Source of the DNA: CAMLDH01 sp966250375
Lineage (GTDB): Bacteria; Pseudomonadota; Gammaproteobacteria; Burkholderiales; Burkholderiaceae_D
Reading direction: 5' to 3'
Length of the DNA stretch: 64,000 nt
Assembly: GCA_966250375.1 (NCBI GenBank)
Contig: CBINHE010000008.1
Location: 8,101-72,100 of the forward strand
This document shows, one piece after another, positions 43,663 through 52,591 of the stretch. A program made the translations under genes and the position numbers. How positions within the stretch are numbered: the stretch's first letter is position 1; each line of letters begins with the position of its first letter. Under the pieces are notes generated by a model. That model had not been told where the DNA came from. It did not search any database and worked only from the letters and a program-made list of their open reading frames with translations.

Positions 43663-44208
43663 TCAACTGACGACCATCTTCCAGTCAGGCGCATCAGAGC
43701 GGTCTGCATGTATTTCTTCATTGTGGGAAATGAATTGAGACGCAAGAGTGAACCATCCTTCGCTCGATATGACGCGCTGCGCAATAGGAAATAATTCCTC
43801 TTCTTCTTTTTCCAGGCGCTGCAGCAGGTTCTGACAATACGCATCCATTGCGCTGCACAATTCTTCTATGTCGACATTGCTTTGCTGGAAGGCGGGGTTC
43901 ACTCGATCGCGTACCGATTTGAGGATGTCTTCGCTTTGCAGACTGAGAGAATCAAGCTCGGCCAGCAAAGGGTCTGCCTCCCGTGTCGTCTTTTGTATGG
44001 CGGGAATGACGTAAAGTTCAACATTGCGCCGATGATGCGACTCATCAAGCCGAGTGAGTTGATCCAGTGTTGATTCAAAGCAGTTTTGGTCTATGCATTT
44101 CTGCTCTTTCGGGAAATTCTGAAAATGTTGCTGAACAGCAGTCAAAACGGTTTTTGCTTTTTTTTGTTCGACTGATAACGTGACAAGCGAGTAAGTGAAA
44201 GTCAACAT
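43663..44208 (-). CDS. Hemerythrin-like protein with replaced iron ligands
   Basis: A 181-residue all-helical protein aligned by eye with betaproteobacterial hemerythrin (HHE) proteins. Kept features are ESHHRRN, the acidic EKEEEELFP helix and a C-terminal SHNEE. Several iron-ligand positions look changed: the N-terminal EH becomes EQ (VEQKKAKTVL), the HWAHMxxEEE His become Leu/Arg (LLQRLEKEEE), and the mid-protein EH is lost. The iron centre may be incomplete. Overlaps the end of the dnaE2 remnant. Confidence 0.65.
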   Translation of the reverse strand: MLTFTYSLVTLSVEQKKAKTVLTAVQQHFQNFPKEQKCIDQNCFESTLDQLTRLDESHHRRNVELYVIPAIQKTTREADPLLAELDSLSLQSEDILKSVRDRVNPAFQQSNVDIEELCSAMDAYCQNLLQRLEKEEEELFPIAQRVISSEGWFTLASQFISHNEEIHADRSDAPDWKMVVS

Positions 44209-44906
44209 TTCCGCTCCTTCTAAATGCTTGCCATTCCCCGATTACAGACAGGGAATTCGACTGATTTAATTGAACTGGGAATTAAATTGCGGGGTATGCG
44301 AGTTTTTTGAAAACCCGTATAGAAGTCTAGCGTAGATGACGTAAATTGCAAGAAACTTTATTAAGGGGAATTAACATCCTAATGCAATTTTCGATGTTGC
44401 TTCGCACCATTTTGGAGGTTGGTTGCTTCATGCTGCTGGTTGTATCGATGCATCTGGAGTTGTCGTAATCGACTACATTGCATTCACATTAAATGGATGG
44501 TTTTTCCTATGCCAAAGGAGGCAAAACTTTCTGCAAATTCTCAATGTTTCTCCCTGCAAGATGACTCCTGAGATATGATCTGCCCCTGACTCTGATATGA
44601 CCACTGGGCCTTGATGTTGATTGCCAGAATGCTTGATGCGAATCCCTAAATATGGAATCCACATTTAGCTAAAGAGCGCATTGTTCGGTTTTTCGGTACA
44701 AGGCAAAACATCTTGTTGAGTGCGGACGTCAACATCATGCAGTCGATGACGATTGTTTGGTGCAGGCGGATCAAAATTCGCTACTCCGCCTTGCCAACTG
44801 AATTACCCCTGAAGCGGCGGTTGTTTGATGAAAGCCTGTCGCTATTCGGCATGCCGGACGTCAACAAGGCGATGCGCTTGAACGCCCCCTTTTTTACACA
44901 TCCAAA
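44209..44906. other. Gene-poor region upstream of rsuA
   Basis: About 700 bp. Short open frames occur on both strands, one ending four bases into rsuA, but none has a credible ribosome-binding site or recognisable family. The region adjoins the dnaE2 remnant and may be decayed coding sequence. No strong hairpin was noticed. Confidence 0.45.
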
Positions 44907-45623
44907 ATGAGCAAACAAACTTTAGATCGCATCCTGCAATCGCAGGGCTTCGGCTCCCGCAAATGGTGTCGTGAATTGATCGCCGATGGTGAAGTGTCCA
45001 TCGCCGGCGAAAGCATTACCGATTATTGCAGTACGTTTGATACGAGCAATCTTGTATTTACGCTTTTTAATGAAGAGTGGATTTATCGTGAGCATGTATA
45101 TGTTGCGTTGAACAAGCCGGCCAATTTCGAATGCTCTAGAAAACCCAGCCATCATCCCGGTGTATTGACGCTGTTGCCGGAACAATTTACTTGGCGTGAT
45201 GTGCAGCCGGTAGGGCGCCTGGATCACGATACGACCGGGTTGCTGTTGCTCTCGGATGACGGCGCGTTCATTCATGCGCAGTCTTCGCCTAAACGACATG
45301 TGCCGAAGCTTTATGCTGCCACCACACATGATCCGGTGACGCCGGAACTAATCGCGCAATTGATGACGGGTGTGAAACTGCATGACGAACCTGCGCCACT
45401 GGCAGCACAAACCTGCAAGATGATCGATGCCAACCGACTTGAAATCGTGCTGGAGCAAGGTAAATATCATCAGGTCAAACGTATGCTGGCTGCCGCCGGC
45501 AATCATTGTGTCGCGTTGCGCCGTACCGCGATTGGGACATTGACGCTTGATGCGCTTGACCTCGAAGATGGCGAATGGACTTACCTTGATGATGCGCAAC
45601 TGATGCTGTTGGCGTCGGGGTGA
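44907..45623 (+). CDS. rsuA: 16S rRNA pseudouridine 516 synthase
   Basis: Makes pseudouridine 516 in 16S rRNA. The 238-residue protein has an N-terminal S4 domain (LDRILQSQGFGSRKWCRELI) and the RsuA/RluB catalytic domain with the Asp in VGRLDHDTTGLLLL, YLVALNKP-like VYVALNKPAN and GKYHQVKRMLAA. It stands alone. Confidence 0.9.
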   Translation: MSKQTLDRILQSQGFGSRKWCRELIADGEVSIAGESITDYCSTFDTSNLVFTLFNEEWIYREHVYVALNKPANFECSRKPSHHPGVLTLLPEQFTWRDVQPVGRLDHDTTGLLLLSDDGAFIHAQSSPKRHVPKLYAATTHDPVTPELIAQLMTGVKLHDEPAPLAAQTCKMIDANRLEIVLEQGKYHQVKRMLAAAGNHCVALRRTAIGTLTLDALDLEDGEWTYLDDAQLMLLASG

Positions 45624-45716
45624 TGGATTGAGCGGTTCTGACTGCCATTCATTAATGGCTACCTGTGTCAGAAACTCAAAAATCCATCCGTTAAAATGCG
45701 TTTTGCGTAAATCCTG

Positions 45717-46376
45717 ATGAAAATACTTTTGGTTGAAGATGATGAGATGATCGGCGAGAACATTCAGATTGCTCTGGATGGGGAAGGCATTGCCGTGGAC
45801 TGGGTAAAAGATGGCGCCTCGGCAGAGACTGCACTCGGTGTGCATGCATATGATGCGTTGTTGCTGGATCTCGGATTGCCCAAAAAGGATGGCATCGACG
45901 TCTTGCATGCTCTGCGTACTCGGGGAAATAGTATGCCGGTAATGGTGGTAACTGCCCGCGACACGGTCGCCCAACGAGTGCTCGGTTTGAATAATGGCGC
46001 TGATGACTATTTGGTCAAGCCTTTCGATCTGGAAGAGTTGATTGCAAGACTCCATGCCCTTATCCGAAGAGCACGGGGCGGCGGAGAGCCTGTCTATCGA
46101 AACGGGGATGTCGTTATTAATGCCGTCACACGTCAAGTTCTGGTTTTGGAACGGCAAGTCATTCTTTCTGCGCGCGAATGGACGATTCTTGACGCGCTCA
46201 TCGCGCGGCCGGGCGCAATACTTTCCCGCAACCAGTTGGAGGAGCGGCTTTACGGATGGTCTGGCGACGTCGAGAGCAATGCGGTTGAAGTTTACATTCA
46301 TGGCTTGCGCAAGAAACTGGGGCAGAAATTTATCGTGAATGTTCGCGGTGTCGGGTACATGGTTGAAAAAACATGA
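45717..46376 (+). CDS. OmpR-family response regulator
   Basis: A 219-residue regulator with a receiver domain (phosphoacceptor Asp51 in LLLDLGLPKKDG, Thr in VVTARDT, Lys in LVKPFD) and a C-terminal winged helix (residues 125-218, SNAVEVYIHGLRKKLG). Similar to QseB/TctD. Overlaps the sensor kinase by four bases (ATGA). Confidence 0.94.
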   Translation: MKILLVEDDEMIGENIQIALDGEGIAVDWVKDGASAETALGVHAYDALLLDLGLPKKDGIDVLHALRTRGNSMPVMVVTARDTVAQRVLGLNNGADDYLVKPFDLEELIARLHALIRRARGGGEPVYRNGDVVINAVTRQVLVLERQVILSAREWTILDALIARPGAILSRNQLEERLYGWSGDVESNAVEVYIHGLRKKLGQKFIVNVRGVGYMVEKT

Positions 46377-47725
46377 TGCGGTCGCTGCGCATTCGTCTGA
46401 TTTTGTTGCTCGGGGTTGCGATCATGGCTGCAGCAACAGTGCAGTTCACAACATCCTTCCGGGCTGCGATGCAGGCGGCGAACAAGCTGTTTGATTACCA
46501 TATGCAGCAGATGGCCATTGCGTTGCTAGATGGTGGGTTCGAACAAGTGGAATTGCATTCTTCTCGCGACCCGGATGAAAACAGTTTCGACTTCGTGATT
46601 CAGGTCTGGGCCGACGATAGGGCGCGCGTCTATCAATCCCGCAGCTATCGTTTCCTGCCCAAGCAAGGCGTACTCGGATATTCCACAGTGGCGCTTGCCA
46701 ATGACGATTGGCGAGTCTATGCAGTGCAAACTTCCTCGCGCACGATTCAGGTTGCACAGAAGATGAGCACTCGGCGCGACCGAGCCATTTCACTTGCGTT
46801 GCATTCGGTATGGCCCGTAATGCCCGTCTCACTTCTATTGTTTGGTGTCGTATGGTGGGTTGTCACGTCGGCACTTTCACCGCTCAATCGGATCGGCCGC
46901 GATCTTGCCAATCGCAATGTGAATTCGCTTGCACCTGTATCCGACAATGGGGTGCCCCAGGAGGTGTCGCTTCTTGTTGCCGAGTTGAATTCATTATTAA
47001 CCCGTATGGCGCAAGCATTGCAGTCGCAGCAGCGATTTGTTGCCGATGCTGCTCATGAGCTTCGATCACCAATGACCGCACTCAAATTGCAAGTGCAGAT
47101 ATTGGCTAGAGCCAAGGATGAAACGGCACGCACGCAAGCCATTGCCCGTCTCTTGGGAGGGATTGATCGTTCATCCCGCTTGGTGGAGCAATTGCTGGTG
47201 CTGGCAAGGGAAGAGCCATCGTCGCAAGAGTTTGAGTCACGCGTAATACCGTTAGCGGCCAGCGTATCACAGGCGCTAGCCGATGTCGCGCCATTCGCCT
47301 TATCCAGGCACATCGAATTAAGATGCGGCGCATTGGCGCAGGTGAATATCCTGGGGGATGGGGATAGCGTGCGGATGATGATACGCAATCTGCTGGACAA
47401 TGCGGTCCGTTATACGCCGGAACAAGGACTGGTTCAAATTGATCTCGTGACGGATGGCTCGATTGTGACACTGACGATTCAGGATTCCGGTAGCGGCATT
47501 TCCCAGCAAAACCGGGCGCGTGTGTTCGACCGCTTCTATCGCGTTCCGGGAACGAGTCCGACCGGTAGCGGGCTGGGGCTTGCCATTGTCAAGACGATTG
47601 CCGATCGGTACGGCGCAACAGTGGAACTGGGCAGCGCGGCAACCGGCGGTCTCGCGGTAACAGTCAATTTTCCCTTGCACCTTGACAAACTGTTGTCGTT
47701 TCATTCGGGCACAAGGATGCAATAG
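46373..47725 (+). CDS. Sensor histidine kinase (QseC-like)
   Basis: A 450-residue kinase with transmembrane helices at about 9-26 and 146-165 enclosing a roughly 120-residue periplasmic sensor, a HAMP-like linker, the phosphoacceptor His228 in ADAAHELRSP, N box NLLDNAVRYTP, G boxes DSGSGIS and GSGLGLAI. Paired with the regulator just upstream. The ligand is not evident. Confidence 0.94.
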   Translation: MMRSLRIRLILLLGVAIMAAATVQFTTSFRAAMQAANKLFDYHMQQMAIALLDGGFEQVELHSSRDPDENSFDFVIQVWADDRARVYQSRSYRFLPKQGVLGYSTVALANDDWRVYAVQTSSRTIQVAQKMSTRRDRAISLALHSVWPVMPVSLLLFGVVWWVVTSALSPLNRIGRDLANRNVNSLAPVSDNGVPQEVSLLVAELNSLLTRMAQALQSQQRFVADAAHELRSPMTALKLQVQILARAKDETARTQAIARLLGGIDRSSRLVEQLLVLAREEPSSQEFESRVIPLAASVSQALADVAPFALSRHIELRCGALAQVNILGDGDSVRMMIRNLLDNAVRYTPEQGLVQIDLVTDGSIVTLTIQDSGSGISQQNRARVFDRFYRVPGTSPTGSGLGLAIVKTIADRYGATVELGSAATGGLAVTVNFPLHLDKLLSFHSGTRMQ

Positions 47726-47969
47726 GCGTTTGGTCGGCGTGCCGTCTCCATTTTTTCGGTAGTTGCAGCGAGCGGGGCAGGCAAGCGGCGTTCCGCTTAT
47801 TTTTAGCCTATTTATTCTTGTTTTTAAGTTTCACCTAAGTCTAGTCATGCAATATGTCAATTGTTTCATGGCGACGGCGACCTAGATGCAACAGGGAGCA
47901 TGCCTCACTCGGCAGATTGCCGTTCGCCGGATATTGAAACAACATCTAACGGGAAAGAAACAAAAAAAC

Positions 47970-48503
47970 ATGAATCGAATTCTCATCGGCGCACTACTCA
48001 TTGGCCTGCTCAGCGCATGCGCCAGCACGCCGCCATCATCAACGCAACCAGGTTCGTTGTCTTCTGTTAAGGTCACTGCGACGAATAACAACACCGCAGC
48101 CACGCCAGCCAATGTGCAGCAAAGTGGTTTGGCTTCGTATAAAGATTCCGCCAATAGCCTGTTGCCGCAGAAGCGAAGCGTGTTTTTCGAGTTTGATCAA
48201 TATTTAATCGGCGATGAATACCGACCGATGATTGAGGCCCATGCAAAGCACCTCGCTGCAAACCGTAGTCAAAAAATCAAGATCGAGGGCAATGCCGATG
48301 AGCGAGGCAGTAGCGAATATAACTTGGCCTTGGGGCAAAAACGCGCACATGCCGTCATGGAGGCGATGAGGGTACTCGGTGTACAGGAAAACCAGATCGA
48401 AGCTATTAGCTGGGGAAGAGAACGCCCCAAAGCCATGGGGCACGATGAATCTGCTTGGGCGCAAAATCGTCGAGCGGATATCAAGTATGGCAACGAGAAA
48501 TAG
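47970..48503 (+). CDS. OmpA/Pal-like outer-membrane lipoprotein
   Basis: A 177-residue lipoprotein: signal peptide with lipobox LLSAC (Cys17), a Thr/Ser/Ala-rich linker, and a C-terminal OmpA-like peptidoglycan-binding domain (VFFEFDQYLIGDEYRPMIEAHA, GNADERGSSEYNLALGQKRA, NRRADI). Resembles Pal but lies apart from tol genes. Its position after the two-component pair makes it a possible target of that system. Confidence 0.88.
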   Translation: MNRILIGALLIGLLSACASTPPSSTQPGSLSSVKVTATNNNTAATPANVQQSGLASYKDSANSLLPQKRSVFFEFDQYLIGDEYRPMIEAHAKHLAANRSQKIKIEGNADERGSSEYNLALGQKRAHAVMEAMRVLGVQENQIEAISWGRERPKAMGHDESAWAQNRRADIKYGNEK

Positions 48504-48946
48504 CCAATGTCGTCGTTTTAGCCAGCGTGTATATGCCGCATAGGAAATCAAGAATGCTTGTGACATGTAAACCCGTAGTGCACACAATTACACAATATAA
48601 GGCAGCAACAGAGAAGCCAAATGCGATGAGGTAAATACCGGACCTTTTAAGCCCCATTATTGGGGCTTTTTTTCTGTTTGACGCGATTCATGCGCATCTG
48701 CCAACTTGAAAACTGGATAGGGAGCCAATGGCTTGGCAATACATTCCTGGTCGGGATTTTGATTGTGTCTGAAAAGAATATATCTGCCTGCCACTATCAC
48801 TCCGTGTCGGCTTCGCTACGGCATAGCGTCGATCGCTGGCCGATGCCTATATCCACATTAGGTCGTCACGATAAGCAATCTCATCCATTCCCAAATCAGC
48901 ACGAAAGACAAGTCGCAATACCGATCGTTCGAAGGAGGATCAAGCA
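48504..48946. other. Intergenic region with terminator
   Basis: About 440 bp after the Pal-like gene. Apart from the terminator at 48649-48673 and the promoter area of the next operon, no gene or RNA was recognised. Confidence 0.5.
48649..48673 (+). terminator. Rho-independent terminator
   Basis: AAGCCCCA (48649-48656), loop TTAT, TGGGGCTT (48661-48668) followed by a T-run to 48673. About 145 bp after the Pal-like gene stop. Confidence 0.9.
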
Positions 48947-50059
48947 ATGATGGACGGAGTGGTCAGTTGCCATGCTACTGCCAAATGCGCCGCCTGTGCC
49001 GCGTTGTTGGCGGGGCTGCTCGGACCGTTGCAGATGCATGCTGCGACGTCGGGTCTGCGCACGGAAGACGCACGGAAGATGCGCGCTGGCGTGCTGCATG
49101 ATCTGGCAGCACTGGCCACGATCCGGCCAAAAAAATGTATTGAAGCAAAAAACGCAGAACTGTCGATACGTGGATGGCGCGCAAGTACGGCGCAATGCGC
49201 ATGGCAGAACCGGTTACAAATGCGGCGTTGGGAAGCGGACCAGGCCAGCGATCTCGAGCATTGTGTAAGCAGGCAAGCGCTGTGGTGGGCAAGAGCCCGG
49301 TCCCGCGCTACGCCAGCGGCGGGACCCGTGGCATGGAACGGCACGTGGTCCGCGCAGAGTTTGATCGATGATTCCGGTCCGCAAAAACGTGTGGCCATTA
49401 TTGAACGCAGCGCAAATGGATCATGGGTGGCCACCGAATGGCGTTGGACGCCGTCACCGCGAGCGGCGACTCGCAAGTGGCAAGAGGGGCGATGGAAGCT
49501 GCTTACCGACGCAGCGATTGGAATCCGGCAATCGACGCCCAAGGAGTCGGTTCCCCATGAAGTCGCGCCGCTCTTGGCGACTTGGGAGAAAAACCTGCGC
49601 GGAAGAGCAGGTGAGGTGTCGGAGGCAAGCTGGCTGTGGGAACGCGATGGCTTGTGCATGCGCATGGAAACGGTAGGGCTGAGTCAGGCGCAGCTCCATT
49701 TGCCCTACTCGAAGGAGGATGGCCGATTGGAGCAGCGTGCGGCAATGCAACTGCGGCTGGCGCGGACTTATCCAAAAGCCACATGGCTGACGCCGTTTCG
49801 CTTGCTTCCCATGCCGAATTCGACGCCACGAGGCGGTGCGAAATATGAAGCGATATGGATAGAAAATGCAACGGTGAAAGGGCAACTCTGGATGCCAGGC
49901 AAAGTCGATGGTGCTGTCTTGCGTGCACGAATAGCGGTGGCGTTGCCCGCGAAAAAAGACAGTGAAACAGAGGCGGCGGCAGCTGCCAGTATCGCCCAGT
50001 CAATCGATAGTGAACTGATCGGCTTGGCAACCACATGGGCGTTCGACAATGAGCGCTGA
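48947..50059 (+). CDS. Exported protein of unknown function, antiporter-linked
   Basis: A 370-residue protein preceded by a strong AAGGAGG (48932-48938). Residues 1-32 form a signal peptide ending near QMHAATSG. The mature part has several Cys spaced at about 64, 84 and 105, many Trp/Arg residues and no recognisable domain. Its 3' end overlaps the antiporter gene by 11 bp, so it is probably made with it and may act in the periplasm on the same process. I do not recognise a family. Confidence 0.75.
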   Translation: MMDGVVSCHATAKCAACAALLAGLLGPLQMHAATSGLRTEDARKMRAGVLHDLAALATIRPKKCIEAKNAELSIRGWRASTAQCAWQNRLQMRRWEADQASDLEHCVSRQALWWARARSRATPAAGPVAWNGTWSAQSLIDDSGPQKRVAIIERSANGSWVATEWRWTPSPRAATRKWQEGRWKLLTDAAIGIRQSTPKESVPHEVAPLLATWEKNLRGRAGEVSEASWLWERDGLCMRMETVGLSQAQLHLPYSKEDGRLEQRAAMQLRLARTYPKATWLTPFRLLPMPNSTPRGGAKYEAIWIENATVKGQLWMPGKVDGAVLRARIAVALPAKKDSETEAAAAASIAQSIDSELIGLATTWAFDNER

Positions 50060-51272
50060 TTTCGCGGATATGCGCATGACGCAGCTATGGCTGCTGTCGC
50101 CGTTAGCAATTATCGGTGCGGGCCTGTTGCTCTCGCAGATTGTGGGGATTGGGCTGCAAACAAGGGGCGTGCCAAAACTGTATGGCGCGGTCATCGCCGG
50201 ATTGATCCTGGGTGTCAGCGGCCTCAGACTGGTAGATGTGCCGTTGCTGTCCCAATTTCAAGAACTGTTCAATGCGGCGGCTGCACTGGTGTTGTTCGAG
50301 GTTGGAAGAAAGATGGATCTGGTGTGGCTCTGGAAAAGTGGGCGTCAAGGAGTGAGTCTCGTTCTGGCATGCCTACTGAGAGGATTTGCAGCAACTATTT
50401 GTCTTGTGATATTCGGGTTAGGGTGGGGCGAGGCAATCTTCATCGGCGCCATACTGATTGCGGCAAACCCAATAATATATGCGTCGATGGCCTCCGATTC
50501 GGATGCGAGTGGAGTCGCAACCTATGCCAGCGCCAACATGGTTGGATTAAGCAACTTGATAGCGTTGCTGGCATTGGCTGCAGCGCTTGCATGGATAAAA
50601 AGCCATGAGAGTGGCGCCGTCACAGGTTTCGGAATGGAGTTGGCCAAGCAGGGATCAAAACTGGCGCTGGGCGTGGTCATCGCATTGTTCTGCTATGGGC
50701 TTTATGCGCTCGCCACGCGCGTCTGCAAAGCGCAGGCCAGCATGCGACCCGCTATGTTGCTTGCCGCGCTGCTGATGGATTTGGGTCTCTGCTCGGTGAG
50801 TTCGTCCAGCGCGCTGCTGTCGTTGCTGCTCATGGGGCTGCTGCTGAGAAATGCGGAGAAGCGGGATAACGTTTTTCAAGCGCAGATCAAGACCGGACAA
50901 GACATCGGCTACGCGCTGCTCTTTATGATGTCCGCCTCCTTGGTGGGAGTGCAACAGCTCATGAACTTTTCATTCCTGCTGTTGGCGCTGCTTATTTTTC
51001 TGGCCAGAATCGTCGTTACTCGCGTGGCGCTCATGCCAAGTGCAGCGTGGGGCGGGCAGAAGAAAAATGCGATGGCCGTCTCGCTATGCTCATTGGTAAG
51101 TTTTGGTTCTTTGATCGTGGACAATTCCATGGCAGGCTATCCGGGGTTAAGTGAGACAGCTGCTCAAATCATGGCGGCACTTCTCGGATTGAATGTGCTG
51201 CTGGCGCCCGCTCTGACTTGGTGGGGATTGAAAATGGCTGGGGAGACGCATGAGGAGGATGCACATGCTTGA
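50049..51272 (+). CDS. CPA2-type cation:proton antiporter
   Basis: A 407-residue integral membrane protein with about 11-12 helices, similar to the membrane half of Kef/NapA-type exchangers: AAALVLFEVGRKMDL corresponds to the LFxxGLE segment and AANPIIYASMASDSDASG to the unwound helix region. There is no cytosolic RCK/TrkA-N domain, so any gating must come from elsewhere. Overlaps the exported gene upstream and the ligase gene downstream. Confidence 0.85.
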   Translation: MSADFADMRMTQLWLLSPLAIIGAGLLLSQIVGIGLQTRGVPKLYGAVIAGLILGVSGLRLVDVPLLSQFQELFNAAAALVLFEVGRKMDLVWLWKSGRQGVSLVLACLLRGFAATICLVIFGLGWGEAIFIGAILIAANPIIYASMASDSDASGVATYASANMVGLSNLIALLALAAALAWIKSHESGAVTGFGMELAKQGSKLALGVVIALFCYGLYALATRVCKAQASMRPAMLLAALLMDLGLCSVSSSSALLSLLLMGLLLRNAEKRDNVFQAQIKTGQDIGYALLFMMSASLVGVQQLMNFSFLLLALLIFLARIVVTRVALMPSAAWGGQKKNAMAVSLCSLVSFGSLIVDNSMAGYPGLSETAAQIMAALLGLNVLLAPALTWWGLKMAGETHEEDAHA

Positions 51273-52458
51273 TGCCGTCTTGCGCATTTCGGGAGTGAAC
51301 GCGAGCGCACAAGCGTTGGCTGTCGCAGGGAGCGGAACGGCGTTTTTACCTCCATTCAATATTTCGCAAATGGGGTCGATGGGCATTGAGCTCGAATTGA
51401 TGGTGCTGGACCGATTGACCTACGATTTGCTTCCTGCTGCCCCCGACATCCTTAGACTTTTGGATTTGCAGAAAAAGCAGTGGATGGCCACCCCGGAGGT
51501 CACCACCTCGATGCTGGAAGTGGCGACCTCGGTGCTGGACGGCTACGCGCAGGCAGCCGCACAGATTGAAGAAATCAGAGCAAGCGTGCAGCGCGCGGCC
51601 TTCCAGGTTGGCGCCGCCATATCGGGAGGCGGCGCACATCCATTCCAGAAATGGAGCGCACAACGCATCTACCCCAAGGAGCGATATCAGCACTCGGCGA
51701 AGAAATTCGGCTATTTGGCCAAGCTTTTCACGGTGTTCGGGATGCACGTCCACATTGGCGTGCCTAGCGCCGACGAGGCTATCCGGATTTGCGCATGGCT
51801 GACGCAAAGAGCGCCATTGTTCATCGCGCTCTCCGCAAATTCACCTTGTTGGCAGGGGGAAAACTCTGGATTTTGCAGTTCGCGAAGCAACGTAGTCGGG
51901 GCTTTTCCCATGAGTGGCACCATGCCCTCGCATATCAGGACGTGGGATCAATTCCAATCGCACTTTGACCGATTGGCAGGCCATGGGATCGTCAATAGTA
52001 TCAAGGATTTCTACTGGGATGTGAGGCCCAAGCCAGAATACGGGACGGTGGAGTTGCGCGTGCTGGACACGCCGTTGAAGCCGGCATATGCAGCGGCGCT
52101 GGCAAGCTATGCGAGGGAACTTTGCATCGAGGTCTTCGAGCGTCCTGGTGTATGGCCATCCAGCGAATGCAAGGAGTTGTACGCCTGGAACAGGTTCAAT
52201 GCAGCCAAGGATGGGGTCGAGGGGATGTGGATTGATCCGGAAGACGGCGCCAAGCGATCCATCGCCAATGTAGTGGCAATCGACTTGGAGCGCTTGTCGG
52301 CAAAATCCAGAGACCCGGATTTTGCCCAAGCATGCTGCATGATCCATGAATTGATGGAACGTGGTGGACAGGCACGCTGGCTCAAAGCCCATATGGCTGA
52401 TGGCTCGGGGATGAACGATTTGGCTAGGGTGGCAAGCGAAATGTTTGACTCGCCCTGA
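51265..52458 (+). CDS. YbdK-type carboxylate-amine ligase (GCS2 family)
   Basis: ATP-dependent gamma-glutamyl-type ligase of about 397 residues. The GCS2 motifs are seen: GIELELMVLD near the N-terminus, GGGAHPF, MHVHIGV, DFYWDVRPKPEYGTVELRVLDTP. E. coli YbdK has weak glutamate-cysteine ligase activity. ATG 51265 lies seven bases after AGGAGG (51253-51258) that is inside the antiporter gene; ATG 51250 is less likely. Tight coupling to an antiporter suggests its product matters for transport. Confidence 0.9.
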   Translation: MLDAVLRISGVNASAQALAVAGSGTAFLPPFNISQMGSMGIELELMVLDRLTYDLLPAAPDILRLLDLQKKQWMATPEVTTSMLEVATSVLDGYAQAAAQIEEIRASVQRAAFQVGAAISGGGAHPFQKWSAQRIYPKERYQHSAKKFGYLAKLFTVFGMHVHIGVPSADEAIRICAWLTQRAPLFIALSANSPCWQGENSGFCSSRSNVVGAFPMSGTMPSHIRTWDQFQSHFDRLAGHGIVNSIKDFYWDVRPKPEYGTVELRVLDTPLKPAYAAALASYARELCIEVFERPGVWPSSECKELYAWNRFNAAKDGVEGMWIDPEDGAKRSIANVVAIDLERLSAKSRDPDFAQACCMIHELMERGGQARWLKAHMADGSGMNDLARVASEMFDSP

Positions 52459-52591
52459 ATTTCATCGCATCGAAATCACAATTAGAAAATTCTTTATCAT
52501 GTACAAAAATTCATTAAGCCTCTTGAGAGTTTACATTGGCTTTCTATTTTGTAAGAGAGTTGGCCCTAATCATCAATTAGGGGAGTCACAT

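Noticed and set aside
44737..44910. Short plus-strand frame whose stop overlaps the rsuA start as ATGA
   Set aside because: The overlap looks like coupling, but there is no ribosome-binding site and the peptide resembles nothing known; left as unassigned sequence.
45348..46301. Long minus-strand open frame (317 codons) opposite rsuA and the response regulator
   Set aside because: It lies antisense to two clearly recognised genes, has no family resemblance, and its composition mirrors the codon pattern of the opposite strand.
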